A stretch of 64,000 nt of DNA, from contig NZ_FODR01000001.1 in assembly GCF_900110415.1 (NCBI RefSeq), positions 124,001-188,000 of the forward strand, in the 5' to 3' direction. The notes under the pieces are model-generated. The model was given only the letters and a program-made list of their open reading frames with translations, did not search any database and was not told where the DNA came from. Positions 41,834 through 51,058 of this stretch are shown piece by piece (the stretch's first letter is position 1; every line of letters begins with the position of its first letter). The stretch comes from Mucilaginibacter sp. OK283 (lineage in GTDB: Bacteria; Bacteroidota; Bacteroidia; Sphingobacteriales; Sphingobacteriaceae). The position numbers and the translations under genes are program-made.

Positions 41834-43285
41834 CTATTTTGCCAGTAATTTTTCCAGTATATCTATACATTGCTCCAGCTCTGCCGGGGTCGAGGAGGCA
41901 AAGCCCAGCCTGGTAAAATTTGGTGTCAGCAGGCTATTCCCGCCCTGGAAATACAGTCCTTTTTTTAAGGCATTTTGGGCAAGCCTGTTCAAATCTATCG
42001 CCGAATCAAAATAAGTCCACACGGCCATCCCCCCTTCGGGCACTTTAAATTGTACGTGATTTTTTAGGCGATCATTCAATAATCCGCAAAAAACATCACG
42101 CCGCTGTTGGTATACCCGTAATGATTTACGGAGATGGCGTTGTATTACACCATTTTGCAATAACTCGGCCATGGCATTCTCCAGCATAGTATCGCCCTGG
42201 CGGTCAATGGTGCGCCGTAATTGGGCCAAATGTTCAATCACGTTTTCGGGGCCAACCAAATACCCCACCCTTATGGCCGGCGAAATACTTTTGGAAAAAG
42301 CGCCACAATACAACACCATCCCCGCATCATCGGCGCTGGCCAATGGCATCAGCGGTTTGTTTTGGTAATGAAAATCGTAATCATAATCATCTTCAAAAAT
42401 TATGAAGCCATGCTTTCGGGCCAGCTCAAGCAAGTGCACCCTCCTATCGGGCCGCAAGGCTACCGTTGTGGGGTAATGATGGTGCGACGTAACGTACACC
42501 AGGCGCACGGTTTGTCTGCTGCAAAGTTCATCAAGCCTATCTACATCCAATCCATGTTCATCAACCGGCACTTTTAACAGGTTTGCCCCGGCCTGTAAAA
42601 AATTGGCTTCGGCACCTGCCCAGCCCGGTTCGGCGGTAACTACGGTGTCGCCTGGTTGCAGCAGTCCGGTGCAGGCTAAATAAAGCCCCATAATAGTGCC
42701 CCGTACTATCAGGATATTGGCCGGCGTAACCCGCAGGCCGCGGGAAATATTTAAATAAGTAGCCAACTCCGCACGCAACCACGCTGACCCTTTCGGGTCG
42801 GCGTAACCCAAACGGGTATAAGGGTTGCCTGTTAAAAGCTGTGTGCGGTAAGCTCTCGAAAGTTCGGTTACAGGTGCCATGCGGGTGTCCGGGAAGCCAT
42901 CGTCAAGGTGCAGATCAATGTTTAAATCGACGATCCCGCGCTGCAGGTGCGGCGCTTCCTTTATGCTAAAGCCGGCTACTTTAGCTACATCGGGACTATT
43001 ATTTAACAACTGCCGGGGCTTTGTTACCGGTAAATGGCCGGCCACAAAAGTTCCGCTGCCCGCATGGCTTTGCAGCCAGCCCTGGGCCAGCAATTCGTCA
43101 TAAGCCCTTATCACTGTTTTACGGTGCAGGTTTAGTAAAGTGGCCAGCTGCCGGGTACTGGGCAACCGGTGGCCGGGCTGTAACGTACCCCCTTTTACCA
43201 TCGCCATAAGTTGGTTGGCCAGCTGAATATAAACCGGCAACGGTACCTTTTTATCAATTATTAAGCTTGATGAATATATCTGCAT
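41834..43285 (-). CDS. MocR/PdxR-type regulator (GntR-aminotransferase fusion)
   Basis: 483 residues. An N-terminal GntR winged helix (about 13-80: PVYIQLANQLMAMVKGGTLQPG, then STRQLATLL and TVIRAYDEL) is fused to a fold-type I aminotransferase domain (about 110-480) with FEDDYDYDFHYQNKP and the PLP-binding Lys in YCGAFSKSISPAIRVGY. MocR-type proteins sense PLP or amino-compounds and often control vitamin B6 genes. It is divergent from a PNPOx-like flavin protein gene 80 bases away, which is a likely target. Confidence 0.9.
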   Translation of the reverse strand: MQIYSSSLIIDKKVPLPVYIQLANQLMAMVKGGTLQPGHRLPSTRQLATLLNLHRKTVIRAYDELLAQGWLQSHAGSGTFVAGHLPVTKPRQLLNNSPDVAKVAGFSIKEAPHLQRGIVDLNIDLHLDDGFPDTRMAPVTELSRAYRTQLLTGNPYTRLGYADPKGSAWLRAELATYLNISRGLRVTPANILIVRGTIMGLYLACTGLLQPGDTVVTAEPGWAGAEANFLQAGANLLKVPVDEHGLDVDRLDELCSRQTVRLVYVTSHHHYPTTVALRPDRRVHLLELARKHGFIIFEDDYDYDFHYQNKPLMPLASADDAGMVLYCGAFSKSISPAIRVGYLVGPENVIEHLAQLRRTIDRQGDTMLENAMAELLQNGVIQRHLRKSLRVYQQRRDVFCGLLNDRLKNHVQFKVPEGGMAVWTYFDSAIDLNRLAQNALKKGLYFQGGNSLLTPNFTRLGFASSTPAELEQCIDILEKLLAK

Positions 43286-43365
43286 GAAATTGGACTACCT
43301 GTTTTGTGTTATCTGGAGCATTGTCGCCATCCAATAAACGCATAATTTTATCAAAAAACAAAATC

Positions 43366-44001
43366 ATGGCTAATCCACCGACACATCTTATCCCCAGCAG
43401 GGCAGCAAAAAGGGCAAATTACGAGCCCGAAACTATCAACAGTATCCTGGATGAAGCGTTATATTGCACCATCAGCTATTCGGCAGATAACAAACCTTAC
43501 GCTATCCCCACCGCGTTTGTGCGGTACGGCAGCCGCATTTATGTACATGGCTCGGTAGGCAGCCATTTGATGCGCGAACTGGAAAAAGGCATCCCGGTTT
43601 GCATTACCGTTGCCCTGATGGATGAATTGGTGGTAGCCAAATCGGCATTTCACCACTCGGTAAATTACCGGTCGGTAGTGATATTTGCGCAGGCAGAAAA
43701 AATTGAAAGCGTAGCCGATAAAACCGAGGCTTTTAAATGGCTTACCGAAAAGATTGTACCCGGCAGCTGGGATTATCTGCGCCCTATAACCGACAGGGAA
43801 GTGCTTAAAACCACCGCCCTTGCATTTAAAATTGATGAGGCATCGGCTAAGTTGCGCACAGGCATGCCGGTTGATGACGACGACGACCTGGAACTGCCCA
43901 TTTGGTCGGGCCTTATCCCCCTGCAAACCAAACGACTGACGCCCATTCCCGATAAACTGAGTGAAGGATTGCCAGTGCCGCCTCATCTTGCTGTAATTTA
44001 A
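43366..44001 (+). CDS. PNPOx-like flavin-nucleotide-binding protein
   Basis: 211 residues from the ATG at 43366; an in-frame upstream codon at 43306 would add 20 residues with no homology. The split-barrel FMN-binding domain shows ILDEALYCTISYSADNKPYAIPT and RYGSRIYVHGSVGSHLMRELEKG near the N-terminus. Family members include pyridoxamine-phosphate-oxidase-related proteins. It is divergent from a MocR-type regulator and probably controlled by it. Whether it oxidises a B6 vitamer is not shown. Confidence 0.8.
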   Translation: MANPPTHLIPSRAAKRANYEPETINSILDEALYCTISYSADNKPYAIPTAFVRYGSRIYVHGSVGSHLMRELEKGIPVCITVALMDELVVAKSAFHHSVNYRSVVIFAQAEKIESVADKTEAFKWLTEKIVPGSWDYLRPITDREVLKTTALAFKIDEASAKLRTGMPVDDDDDLELPIWSGLIPLQTKRLTPIPDKLSEGLPVPPHLAVI

Positions 44002-44079
44002 TGTTAAAAAGGGCGTGCAACCTCATTTTTAATTCAGCCAACGTGTATTTTTTATATTTTTGCTTAAAATAATTTAACA

Positions 44080-44295
44080 ATGGCCGAAATCAGTATCTCC
44101 AATAAAGATTGGGAACGTGTAAAAATTAAAGTTCAACGCAAATACAACAACCTGAGCGATGAGCAATTAAAATATACCGAAGGACAGGAGGAAGCCCTGA
44201 TAACCAAACTTATGGAGCTTGTAAACCGTAACAGGGAATATGTGGTGTTCACCCTGAAAAAAGCTTTGGTGAATATTGACAATAACAGGCTGTAA
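44080..44295 (+). CDS. CsbD-like small protein
   Basis: 71 residues, charged and helical. The segment DWERVKIKVQRKYNNLSDEQ, followed by YTEGQEEALITKLMELV, fits the CsbD pattern (W-x2-K-x-K, then L-[ST]-D-[DE]-x-L, then EG). CsbD proteins are general-stress proteins of unknown mechanism in many bacteria. An exact -7 box TATTTTTG lies at 44055-44062, about 20 bases before the ATG. It precedes the CtpA-type gene. Confidence 0.7.
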   Translation: MAEISISNKDWERVKIKVQRKYNNLSDEQLKYTEGQEEALITKLMELVNRNREYVVFTLKKALVNIDNNRL

Positions 44296-44362
44296 ATAAG
44301 CGTTCAATTGTAAAAATCGATAAGCTTTTCGTATTTTTATATGCTTTAATGTTGTACCGGGT

Positions 44363-46108
44363 ATGGTGATCTCAAAAAAATACAAAAAGATAGGCTTGTT
44401 TGCTGGCATTGTAACGCTGGCTGTTGGTGTTGCGGCTTTTGACGATGACCTTTTCCAGATCTCGAAAAACCTGGATGTTTTTGCATCAGTTTATAAAGAA
44501 GTTAATATTAACTACGTTGATAACGTTAACTCGGCCAAACTGGTAAAAACCGGCGTAGATGCTATGCTGGATGGTTTGGATCCCTATACCGAATTTGTAC
44601 CCGAGTCGGAAATTGAAGATTATAAGCTGCACTATGTAAGTACCCAATACGGCGGCATTGGCGCAAGCATTTTTACCCGCAACGGCAAAGTATACGTATC
44701 TGATGTATTTGAAGGTTTCCCGGCGCAAAAGGGCGATATACACCCTGGCGACCAGGTGCTAAAAATAAACGACATTGATCTTAACGGAAAAAACAACGAC
44801 CAGGTAAGCCTTTTACTTAAAGGATCAAAAGGGGCGGCCATCAAGCTCTTTATTAAACGCGATAATGTTCCTCAGCCTTTTGAAAAAAACCTGTTGCGCG
44901 ATGAAATAAAACAGCCAAACGTATCCTACTTTGGTATGGTGCAGGGTAATATGGGCTATATTAAGCTGGATAAGTTTTTAGAAAACTCCGCAGCCGAAGT
45001 AACCAACGCCCTGGTAACCCTAAAAAAGAATAACCCTAATGGCATTATCCTCGATCTGCGTTCAAACGGTGGCGGTATTTTGCAGGAGGCTGTAAAAATC
45101 GTAAACCTTTTTGTACAGAAGGATGTAGAAGTGGTATCGCAAAAAGGAAAAATAAAAGAAAAGAATTTTACTTACAGTACCGTAAGCGCGCCGCTTGAGC
45201 CAAACCTGCCGTTGGTAGTATTGGTTAACAGTCATTCGGCATCAGCGTCAGAAATTGTTGCCGGCTCGTTACAAGACCTTGACCGGGCTATTATTATTGG
45301 GCAACGCAGCTATGGCAAAGGCCTGGTACAGCAAACTTTTAACCTGCCGTATAACAGCCTGGTTAAAATTACCATAGCCAAATACTATATCCCATCGGGC
45401 CGTTGCATCCAGGAGCTGGACTATACACATCGTAAGGACGATGGCAGCGTGGTTAAAGTTGCCGATTCATTAATCCACGAGTTTAAAACTAAAAATGGCC
45501 GCTCGGTTTATGACGGGAGCGCCATTTACCCGGATATTTTTATCAAACAGGAAAAATTTGCCAATGTAACCCAAGCGTTGGTGGGTAAGCTGCTGATATT
45601 TGATTACGCCACCGTTTACCGCGATAAGCATGCTAAAATAGCCGACACAAAATCGTTCGTGTTATCTGACGGCGATTACGGCGATTTTGTGAAATACCTG
45701 GCCGACAAAAACTATAACTACACCACCTCATCAGAAAAGGTACTGAACAGCCTGAAGACCGAAGCCACCAAAGAAAAACAGTTTACCGACATACAGGCGG
45801 AGTACGATGTACTGAAAGCCAAGCTGATGGCTACCAAAAAGAACGACCTTCAGCTACATAAGGACGAGATTAAGCAGATACTTGAAAACGAGATAGCCTC
45901 CCGCTATTACTACGAAAAGGGCCGCTACGAAGTAAACTTTAAATACGATAAAGAACTGGCCCAGGCCGTAAAAACCATGCAGGATAAAACTCAGCTGGCA
46001 TCCATCCTTAAAGGCGAAGGCAATTACAAAGTAATTGGTAAACCGATGCTGGCCATGGCAGGTAAAAAGGTTGCGGCCGAGAAAGACACCGACGACGACA
46101 ATAACTAA
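44363..46108 (+). CDS. S41 C-terminal processing peptidase (CtpA/Prc type)
   Basis: 581 residues. An N-terminal membrane anchor (about 10-28) is followed by a prodomain, a PDZ domain (about 90-170: YGGIGASIFTRNGKVYVSDV, then PGDQVLKINDIDLNG) and the S41 catalytic domain with Ser in NSHSASASEIVAGSLQD and Lys in GQRSYGKGLVQQTF. The Ser/Lys dyad of tail-specific proteases is present. The ~200-residue C-terminal extension is helical. It probably cleaves C-terminal tails of periplasmic proteins. Confidence 0.92.
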   Translation: MVISKKYKKIGLFAGIVTLAVGVAAFDDDLFQISKNLDVFASVYKEVNINYVDNVNSAKLVKTGVDAMLDGLDPYTEFVPESEIEDYKLHYVSTQYGGIGASIFTRNGKVYVSDVFEGFPAQKGDIHPGDQVLKINDIDLNGKNNDQVSLLLKGSKGAAIKLFIKRDNVPQPFEKNLLRDEIKQPNVSYFGMVQGNMGYIKLDKFLENSAAEVTNALVTLKKNNPNGIILDLRSNGGGILQEAVKIVNLFVQKDVEVVSQKGKIKEKNFTYSTVSAPLEPNLPLVVLVNSHSASASEIVAGSLQDLDRAIIIGQRSYGKGLVQQTFNLPYNSLVKITIAKYYIPSGRCIQELDYTHRKDDGSVVKVADSLIHEFKTKNGRSVYDGSAIYPDIFIKQEKFANVTQALVGKLLIFDYATVYRDKHAKIADTKSFVLSDGDYGDFVKYLADKNYNYTTSSEKVLNSLKTEATKEKQFTDIQAEYDVLKAKLMATKKNDLQLHKDEIKQILENEIASRYYYEKGRYEVNFKYDKELAQAVKTMQDKTQLASILKGEGNYKVIGKPMLAMAGKKVAAEKDTDDDNN

Positions 46109-46183
46109 ACTCCGCAACTGACAATTAGCCCCTCTGAAATTATTGTAACTGATTAGTTACTCCCCCGGCCTATGCTTTAAACT

Positions 46184-46211
46184 AAACTTTTTCTGTCGGT
46201 TATTGTCATAC
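46184..46211 (+). promoter_or_regulatory. putative ECF-type promoter, site 2
   Basis: AAAC (46184-46187), 17 bases, then GTCATAC (46205-46211), 23 bases before the start codon of the first secreted paralogue. Confidence 0.6.
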
Positions 46212-46233
46212 ATCGAAACAAAACGATAGCACT

Positions 46234-46731
46234 ATGAAAAAGATAATTTTAACAGCCGCGATATTTTTAGGCTGTTTAGCAATAAAGCCCGCAAGCGCCC
46301 AGATTAGTTTAAGTATTAATATTGGCAGCCAGCCCGAATGGGGGCCAACCGGTTATGACAGGGCCGATTATTACTATATGCCCGACATTGATTCATATTA
46401 TGATGTAAACGCGCATCAGTATGTTTATTTTAACAATAATGTATGGGTGCACTCGGTTGCGTTACCGCCCCGTTACAACAATTACGATGTTTACCATAGC
46501 TACAAAGTGGTAGTTAATGAGCGTGCACCATGGGTGCATAACACGGTTTACCGTACCAAATACGCAAACTATAGGGGTAGACATGATCAAACTATTATCC
46601 GCGACAGCCGCGAGGTTAAATACAAAAACCATTGGACAGGTAATGGCCGGGGCAACTCGCGCAAGGTAATTATACACAAAGAAGTACGCAAAACCAGCCA
46701 TGGCAATAAAAGGCATGGTCACAAAGATTAA
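46234..46731 (+). CDS. exported basic Tyr/His-rich protein, paralogue 1
   Basis: 165 residues. A signal peptide ends at KPASAQI (about 22). The mature part is rich in Tyr, Asn, Arg and His, with motifs YYMPDIDSYYDVNAHQYVYF, VWVHSVALPPRY and RGRHDQTII. No named family is recognised. A paralogue lies 200 bases downstream (46933), identical at many positions. Both have the same promoter motif and similar terminators, so a duplication including the flanks is likely. It is probably an envelope protein of unknown function. Confidence 0.7.
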   Translation: MKKIILTAAIFLGCLAIKPASAQISLSINIGSQPEWGPTGYDRADYYYMPDIDSYYDVNAHQYVYFNNNVWVHSVALPPRYNNYDVYHSYKVVVNERAPWVHNTVYRTKYANYRGRHDQTIIRDSREVKYKNHWTGNGRGNSRKVIIHKEVRKTSHGNKRHGHKD

Positions 46732-46756
46732 TTTTTGATTGCTAATTTTTAAATAC

Positions 46757-46793
46757 AAAACAGGTTTCCGATAAAATGGGGGCCTGTTTTTTG
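46757..46793 (+). terminator. terminator of secreted paralogue 1
   Basis: An 8-bp stem AAAACAGG/CCTGTTTT with a loop of about 18 bases is followed by TTGT. It resembles the terminator of paralogue 2 at 47570. Confidence 0.7.
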
Positions 46794-46834
46794 TGTATTG
46801 AACATGCGTCTCGCATGGAGGTTTGATTTATATT

Positions 46835-46862
46835 AAACTTTTTTGATTTAATATTGTCATAC
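46835..46862 (+). promoter_or_regulatory. putative ECF-type promoter, site 3
   Basis: AAAC (46835-46838), 17 bases, then GTCATAC (46856-46862), 70 bases before the start codon of the second secreted paralogue. The flanking bases also match site 2 (CTTTTT and TATT before the blocks). Confidence 0.6.
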
Positions 46863-46932
46863 ATCCAAACAATGCTACCGGTTGGCAATCTATTGATGGT
46901 TAACAAGGGGCACTACTTAAAAAACAAAACAA

Positions 46933-47541
46933 ATGAAAAAGATCATCCTGTCGGCAGCTATATTATTAAGCTGCTTCGTTATTAAAACAGCCAGTGCCCA
47001 GGTAAGCGTAAGTTTAGGGGTAAACATAGGCAGCCAACCGGCCTGGGGGCCTGTTGGATATGATTACGCCAATTATTATTACATGCCCGATATTGATACT
47101 TACTATGATGTGCCAACACATCAATATGTATACTTTGATAATAATGTGTGGGTACACCGCGCCTATTTACCGGTACGTTATCGTAACTATGACTTATACC
47201 ACAGCTATAAAGTGGTAATTAATGAGCGCTCCCCATGGGTAAGAAACGATGTTTACAGAACAAGGTATGCCAGCTACAGGGGCCGTCATGACCAGGTTGT
47301 TATACGCAACAGCCGCGATGTCAGGTATGCCAATTACTGGAGAGGCAATCATGACCGTAGGGTAGCGTACACCCGTGGTAATGGCCACTTTGACAATGGA
47401 AACCATGGTGGCCGCGGGCCACAGTTTCATGGCAACGGCGGCGGTCATTTTGGTGGCGATCATGGCAACCATGGTGGCGGCGGTGGTCGTGGCAATCATG
47501 GTGGAGGTGGAGAACATGGCGGTGGTCATGGTCATCACTAA
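46933..47541 (+). CDS. exported His/Gly-rich protein, paralogue 2
   Basis: 202 residues. A signal peptide ends at TASAQV (about 23). The N-terminal ~130 residues match paralogue 1 (YYMPDIDTYYDVPTHQYVYF, VWVHRAYLPVRYRNYD, RGRHDQVVI). The C-terminal ~65 residues are a low-complexity Gly/His/Asn tail with repeats of GGHFGGDHGNH type, absent in paralogue 1. The tail could bind divalent metals such as Ni, Zn or Cu; that is inferred from composition only. The downstream gene is a DtxR-type metal regulator. Confidence 0.7.
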   Translation: MKKIILSAAILLSCFVIKTASAQVSVSLGVNIGSQPAWGPVGYDYANYYYMPDIDTYYDVPTHQYVYFDNNVWVHRAYLPVRYRNYDLYHSYKVVINERSPWVRNDVYRTRYASYRGRHDQVVIRNSRDVRYANYWRGNHDRRVAYTRGNGHFDNGNHGGRGPQFHGNGGGHFGGDHGNHGGGGGRGNHGGGGEHGGGHGHH

Positions 47542-47569
47542 TAACCAAATAAAAACAGCAAAACAGGCC

Positions 47570-47597
47570 TCCGGTAACATGGGGGCCTGTTTTGTTT
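47570..47597 (+). terminator. terminator of secreted paralogue 2
   Basis: A 10-bp stem AAAACAGGCC/GGCCTGTTTT with a 4-base minimal spacing closing a small loop region is followed by GTTTAAA. It is clearly related to the 46757 hairpin. Confidence 0.75.
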
Positions 47598-47685
47598 AAA
47601 ACGGGTTGGCAATATTTAGGCATCCCTAACTATTACAAACCGACTGGTTTTTATTTATGTTTGTACGTTCCCAGTTCAACAACGG

Positions 47686-48339
47686 ATGTATACATTATCA
47701 GAAGAAAATTATCTAAAGGCCATTTACCGTATCGCACAGCAAAAGGATGTTAAAATAACGCCAACTGCTATAGCCGAAGCGCTGGGTAATAATCCCGCCT
47801 CGGTAGTTGATATGATCAGGAAGCTTACCGAAAAGGAGCTGATTGCCTATGATAAAAAGGTGGGCGTAAAGCTTACCCCACAAGGTTTAAAAGATGCCAT
47901 ACTAATTGTACGCAGGCACCGCCTTTGGGAGGTGTTTCTGTTAGAAAAACTGGGCTATCATTGGGACGAGATCCACGATATTGCCGAAGAACTTGAGCAC
48001 ATAAGTGATGCAACTTTGGCCGATAGGCTTGACAAGTTCCTGGGCTTCCCTGAATATGATCCTCACGGCGATCCCATTCCAAAAGCCAACGGAAAGGTGC
48101 CTAAATCATTTTCGGTAACGTTAATCGATCTTAAACCTGGTGCGGCATGTCGCGTGGCTGCCGTGCGCGATACCAGCAATTCGTTTTTGCAATACCTTAT
48201 CAAGCTTAATATTGGTATAGGTACCCACATCCTGCTAATTGAAAAAATACCTTTTGACGACTCGCTGGTAATCAGTATCAATGGTAAGGAAAACACTACC
48301 GTGTCGCAAAAATTTGGCGAGAATATTTTGATTGATTGA
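47686..48339 (+). CDS. DtxR/MntR-family metal-dependent regulator
   Basis: 217 residues. The winged helix (about 3-65) contains EENYLKAIYRIAQQKDVKIT and PASVVDMIRKLTEKELI; the metal-binding dimerisation domain contains LRHHRLWEVFL-like VRRHRLWEVFLLEKLGY and EELEHISDATLADRLDKFLG; a FeoA/SH3-like domain forms the C-terminus. This is the three-domain IdeR/MntR layout, controlling iron or manganese homeostasis. TATGTTTG at 47656-47663 is an exact -7 box upstream. Confidence 0.9.
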   Translation: MYTLSEENYLKAIYRIAQQKDVKITPTAIAEALGNNPASVVDMIRKLTEKELIAYDKKVGVKLTPQGLKDAILIVRRHRLWEVFLLEKLGYHWDEIHDIAEELEHISDATLADRLDKFLGFPEYDPHGDPIPKANGKVPKSFSVTLIDLKPGAACRVAAVRDTSNSFLQYLIKLNIGIGTHILLIEKIPFDDSLVISINGKENTTVSQKFGENILID

Positions 48340-48357
48340 GAGGCGGATTTTTTTCAA

Positions 48358-48417
48358 GCGAAGGCACTAAGGAGCAAAGAAAGACAAACAAATACTTTGC
48401 GCCTTGACTTCTTTGCG
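48358..48417. repeat. inverted repeat, word CTTTGCG
   Basis: The left arm (48358-48383) has GCGAAGGCACTAAGGAGCAA followed by AGAAAG. The right arm (48395-48417) has CTTTGCGCCTTGACTTCTTT followed by GCG. It follows the DtxR-type gene. Confidence 0.55.
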
Positions 48418-48673
48418 TATTTGCGCGAAATAAATAGCCCTTTTGACTATTTGAAAAAAGTGTCATTTTTTTGTCTTTATTCCTTGCTATTTGCTCCAAT
48501 TTATAGCCAAATCCCTGATTTACGTTATTCGCAATCTTGTTTTCATCTTATTTTCATATAAGCAATCTACCTTAGTTGTTGTAGAGGTGAGAGGTAACAT
48601 TTTTGTTATAAACAAAATCATCCTACGGCGGGATTAGAGTAGTTTGATTTTTTGACGATAAAAAATTTATTTT
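48418..48673. other. upstream region of apbE
   Basis: Together with the repeat before it, this makes a 334-base gene-free interval. It is AT-rich and contains a perfect 7-3-7 palindrome TTTTGTT-ATA-AACAAAA (48601-48617), 57 bases before the apbE ATG, a plausible operator. No exact TTTG/TAnnTTTG promoter is seen. Confidence 0.45.
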
Positions 48674-49615
48674 ATGCTGGCAGTAAAAACTTTAGGTAAC
48701 AATTTAACCACCTACAAACGTAATGTACACGCTATGGGTGATAAATTTGAGATTAGTGTGGTTGGAAGTGATCCTTTATTGGCCAATGAACAAATAGAAA
48801 TCGCTATCGACGAGATCAACCGGGTCGAAAAACTGCTTTCGGCTTTTGGCGACCACAGCAATATTAAACAAATTAACCGCGAAGCCGGTGTGGCCCCGGT
48901 AAAAGCCAATGGCGAAATTTTCAGGTTAATTAGCCGTGCTTTACAGATATCTGAACTTACACACGGTGCTTTTGATATTACCTATTTCACCGGTAATACC
49001 GGCAACGATACAACTTCGGTTGAAAACGTGACTGTTAAAACGGCCCCATACTCGGTAATGCAAACCAACTATCAAAATGTTGTACTTGATGCCGGCAAAC
49101 AAACTATTTTTTTAAAGGAAAAAGGTATGCGCATTGGCTTTGGAGCCAACAGTAAGGGATACGCCGCCGACAGGGCAAAATTTATTTTGCAAATGAATGG
49201 CGTAAGCAGCGGCGTTATTAATTCAGGTGGCGATTTGCTAACCTGGGGCACACAGCCTAATAACAAACCATGGACGGTAGGCACTGCTGATCCGGAACAG
49301 CGGAAACAGCCATTTGCCCACCTTAACATTAGCAATATGGCTTTTGCCACATCGGTAAATGCCGAAAAATATGCAAGCATCAGCAAAAAAAAATTTCAAA
49401 GTATTGCCAGTGCCAATAAAGGTTTCCCGGTAAGCGAAATTAAAAGCGTAAGCGTGCTTAGCCCAACCGCCGAATTGGCCGATGCCATGGCATCTCCTAT
49501 GATTAGCATTGGCATTAACGCCGGCATGTATTTAATTAACCAGCTAAATCAAATTGCCTGTGTTATTATTGACGACCAGGACCGCGTTTATATGTCAAAA
49601 GGCATCAGCATATAA
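48674..49615 (+). CDS. apbE: FAD:protein FMN transferase
   Basis: 313 residues. It shows ApbE motifs: HAMGDKFEISVVG near the start, EINRVEKLLSAFGDHSNIKQ, GFGANSKGYAADRA (about 158-171) and VINSGGDLLTWG (about 182-193), with the metal-site region ELADAMASPMISIG near 280. It transfers FMN from FAD to Thr of flavoproteins such as NqrB/C-type subunits. There is no lipoprotein signal, so it may act in the cytoplasm or use another route. It precedes a cluster with an OMP-like protein and a two-component system. Confidence 0.88.
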   Translation: MLAVKTLGNNLTTYKRNVHAMGDKFEISVVGSDPLLANEQIEIAIDEINRVEKLLSAFGDHSNIKQINREAGVAPVKANGEIFRLISRALQISELTHGAFDITYFTGNTGNDTTSVENVTVKTAPYSVMQTNYQNVVLDAGKQTIFLKEKGMRIGFGANSKGYAADRAKFILQMNGVSSGVINSGGDLLTWGTQPNNKPWTVGTADPEQRKQPFAHLNISNMAFATSVNAEKYASISKKKFQSIASANKGFPVSEIKSVSVLSPTAELADAMASPMISIGINAGMYLINQLNQIACVIIDDQDRVYMSKGISI

Positions 49616-49713
49616 CACCTTTAATCTTATTTATTTTAAACCAATCATAATTATTCCGGCAAGCGTGTAATCACTTGTTTGTCTAAGCATTTTCTCTTGC
49701 TTAAATAAACAGG

Positions 49714-49728
49714 TGATAATTGTTATCA
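49714..49728. promoter_or_regulatory. Fur-box-like palindrome
   Basis: TGATAAT-T-GTTATCA is a 7-1-7 arrangement with 6 of 7 pairs matching, like a Fur box core. It lies about 77 bases before the start of the 49805-53081 gene cluster. Confidence 0.45.
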
Positions 49729-49804
49729 ACAGTACCCCCAATTTGGGTATTACTGTTTATATTGACCGATATTTGAATATAATTTTAAGTTTTTCTTCCT
49801 CTCA

Positions 49805-50143
49805 ATGGTAAAGTGGTTTGCGTATATTGTACTGTTATTGATATTTACGCCACATTTATCTGATGCCGGTACTACAAACAGCCCATCAAATCCTGTTGAA
49901 TACCATTATACGGTTACGTTGCAGCATCATAATTTACCGGCCGATACTACGTTATCAAAAAGTAAAAAAGAGCAGGAAGAAAAAAATAAAATTAAAGAGG
50001 TAGCTAAAGCAAAACGGCAGGCCAAGCCCGCAAAGGTGAATGAAAACACTCTACCTGTGGCGCCCAAACCTAAGCCGAAAAGACAGCGCCGGCCCGAAGG
50101 GCTGGAGCGTCCGCCGGAAATACCTCGACGAAATGGCGATTAA
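49805..50143 (+). CDS. small exported Lys/Pro-rich protein
   Basis: 112 residues. A signal-like hydrophobic start (1-22, ending LSDAGTT) precedes a mature part dominated by Lys, Pro, Glu and Arg (KSKKEQEEKNKIKEVAKAKR, then PVAPKPKPKRQRRPEG). It resembles a disordered basic linker or peptide-binding tail. No family is recognised. It leads a same-strand series with the outer-membrane-like protein, response regulator and kinase, so it may work in the same response. Confidence 0.55.
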   Translation: MVKWFAYIVLLLIFTPHLSDAGTTNSPSNPVEYHYTVTLQHHNLPADTTLSKSKKEQEEKNKIKEVAKAKRQAKPAKVNENTLPVAPKPKPKRQRRPEGLERPPEIPRRNGD

Positions 50144-50176
50144 ACAGGTGGTTAACAAACAATTTACCAATTTTTG

Positions 50177-51049
50177 ATGAAGTACCTTTGCTTATTTTTT
50201 TTTATTGCCGGCAGTAATGCCTTATATGCCACAGGTATTAACAACCGGTTTTTGACCGGTGGCAACATCCATATTGTGGCCGATACAGATACCATCATCA
50301 GGAAAAAATCTGTTTCGGTGGGGGTGAATTATGGCAGCGACGCCCTCTTTTTCGGACGTACCAGCCCTGTTAAATATCCCTTTGTTACCGGCGATGTTAT
50401 TTATAACAGCAAACAAGGTTTTTTTGCGTATGGTTCGGTATTAAAGGTTTTGGGGTATGCGCCGGTTGATGAAGTTGATGTTGGCGGCGGATACTTTTAC
50501 AAACTGTCTAAAAAGTTTTCGGGCACGGTAAGCTATACCCGGTTTATTTTTAATAAGCAAGCCAACGTAATCAAATCGGCTTCGTCAAATGATATTAACC
50601 TGAAAAACTCATATGATTGGAAGTTTTTGAAAACCAGCGTTATTGCGGACTACCTTTTTGGCAAATCAAACGATTTTTTTGTTACCGTTACAAACTCCAA
50701 ATACATTGAAACAAGCTGGAGCATTTTTGATGATCAGGATTACCTTTCATTTAATCCATCATTCAATTTTATAACGGGAACCCAAAATTTTGTGCAGCGA
50801 TACTCTGTAGACCATCGTTTTAAACAGGATATTGACAACATATATGTGTACGATGATGCAAACTCCGCACGGTATAACCGCAAGTTTAAAATGCTTAACT
50901 ACAGCTTTAAGGTGCCCATTGCTTATAACAGGCCCCATTACACCCTTGAGGCTTCATGGCGTTATTCTATTCCGGTTAACGTAGAGGGGATGCTCGAAAA
51001 CCATAAAGAATCGTTTTTTAACTTTACATTCTTCTACTTGTTTTATTAA
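50177..51049 (+). CDS. putative outer-membrane protein next to a two-component system
   Basis: 290 residues from the ATG at 50177; a TTG one codon earlier is less likely. A signal peptide ends near LYATG (about 18). The mature part has repeated amphipathic beta-strands with aromatic ends (SVSVGVNYGSDALFFG, FFAYGSVLKVLGYAPVDE, FSGTVSYTRFIF) and a C-terminal FFNFTFFYLFY, typical of outer-membrane barrels. No named family is recognised. The response regulator starts 10 bases after its stop. Confidence 0.65.
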   Translation: MKYLCLFFFIAGSNALYATGINNRFLTGGNIHIVADTDTIIRKKSVSVGVNYGSDALFFGRTSPVKYPFVTGDVIYNSKQGFFAYGSVLKVLGYAPVDEVDVGGGYFYKLSKKFSGTVSYTRFIFNKQANVIKSASSNDINLKNSYDWKFLKTSVIADYLFGKSNDFFVTVTNSKYIETSWSIFDDQDYLSFNPSFNFITGTQNFVQRYSVDHRFKQDIDNIYVYDDANSARYNRKFKMLNYSFKVPIAYNRPHYTLEASWRYSIPVNVEGMLENHKESFFNFTFFYLFY

Positions 51050-51058
51050 TACCAGCGC

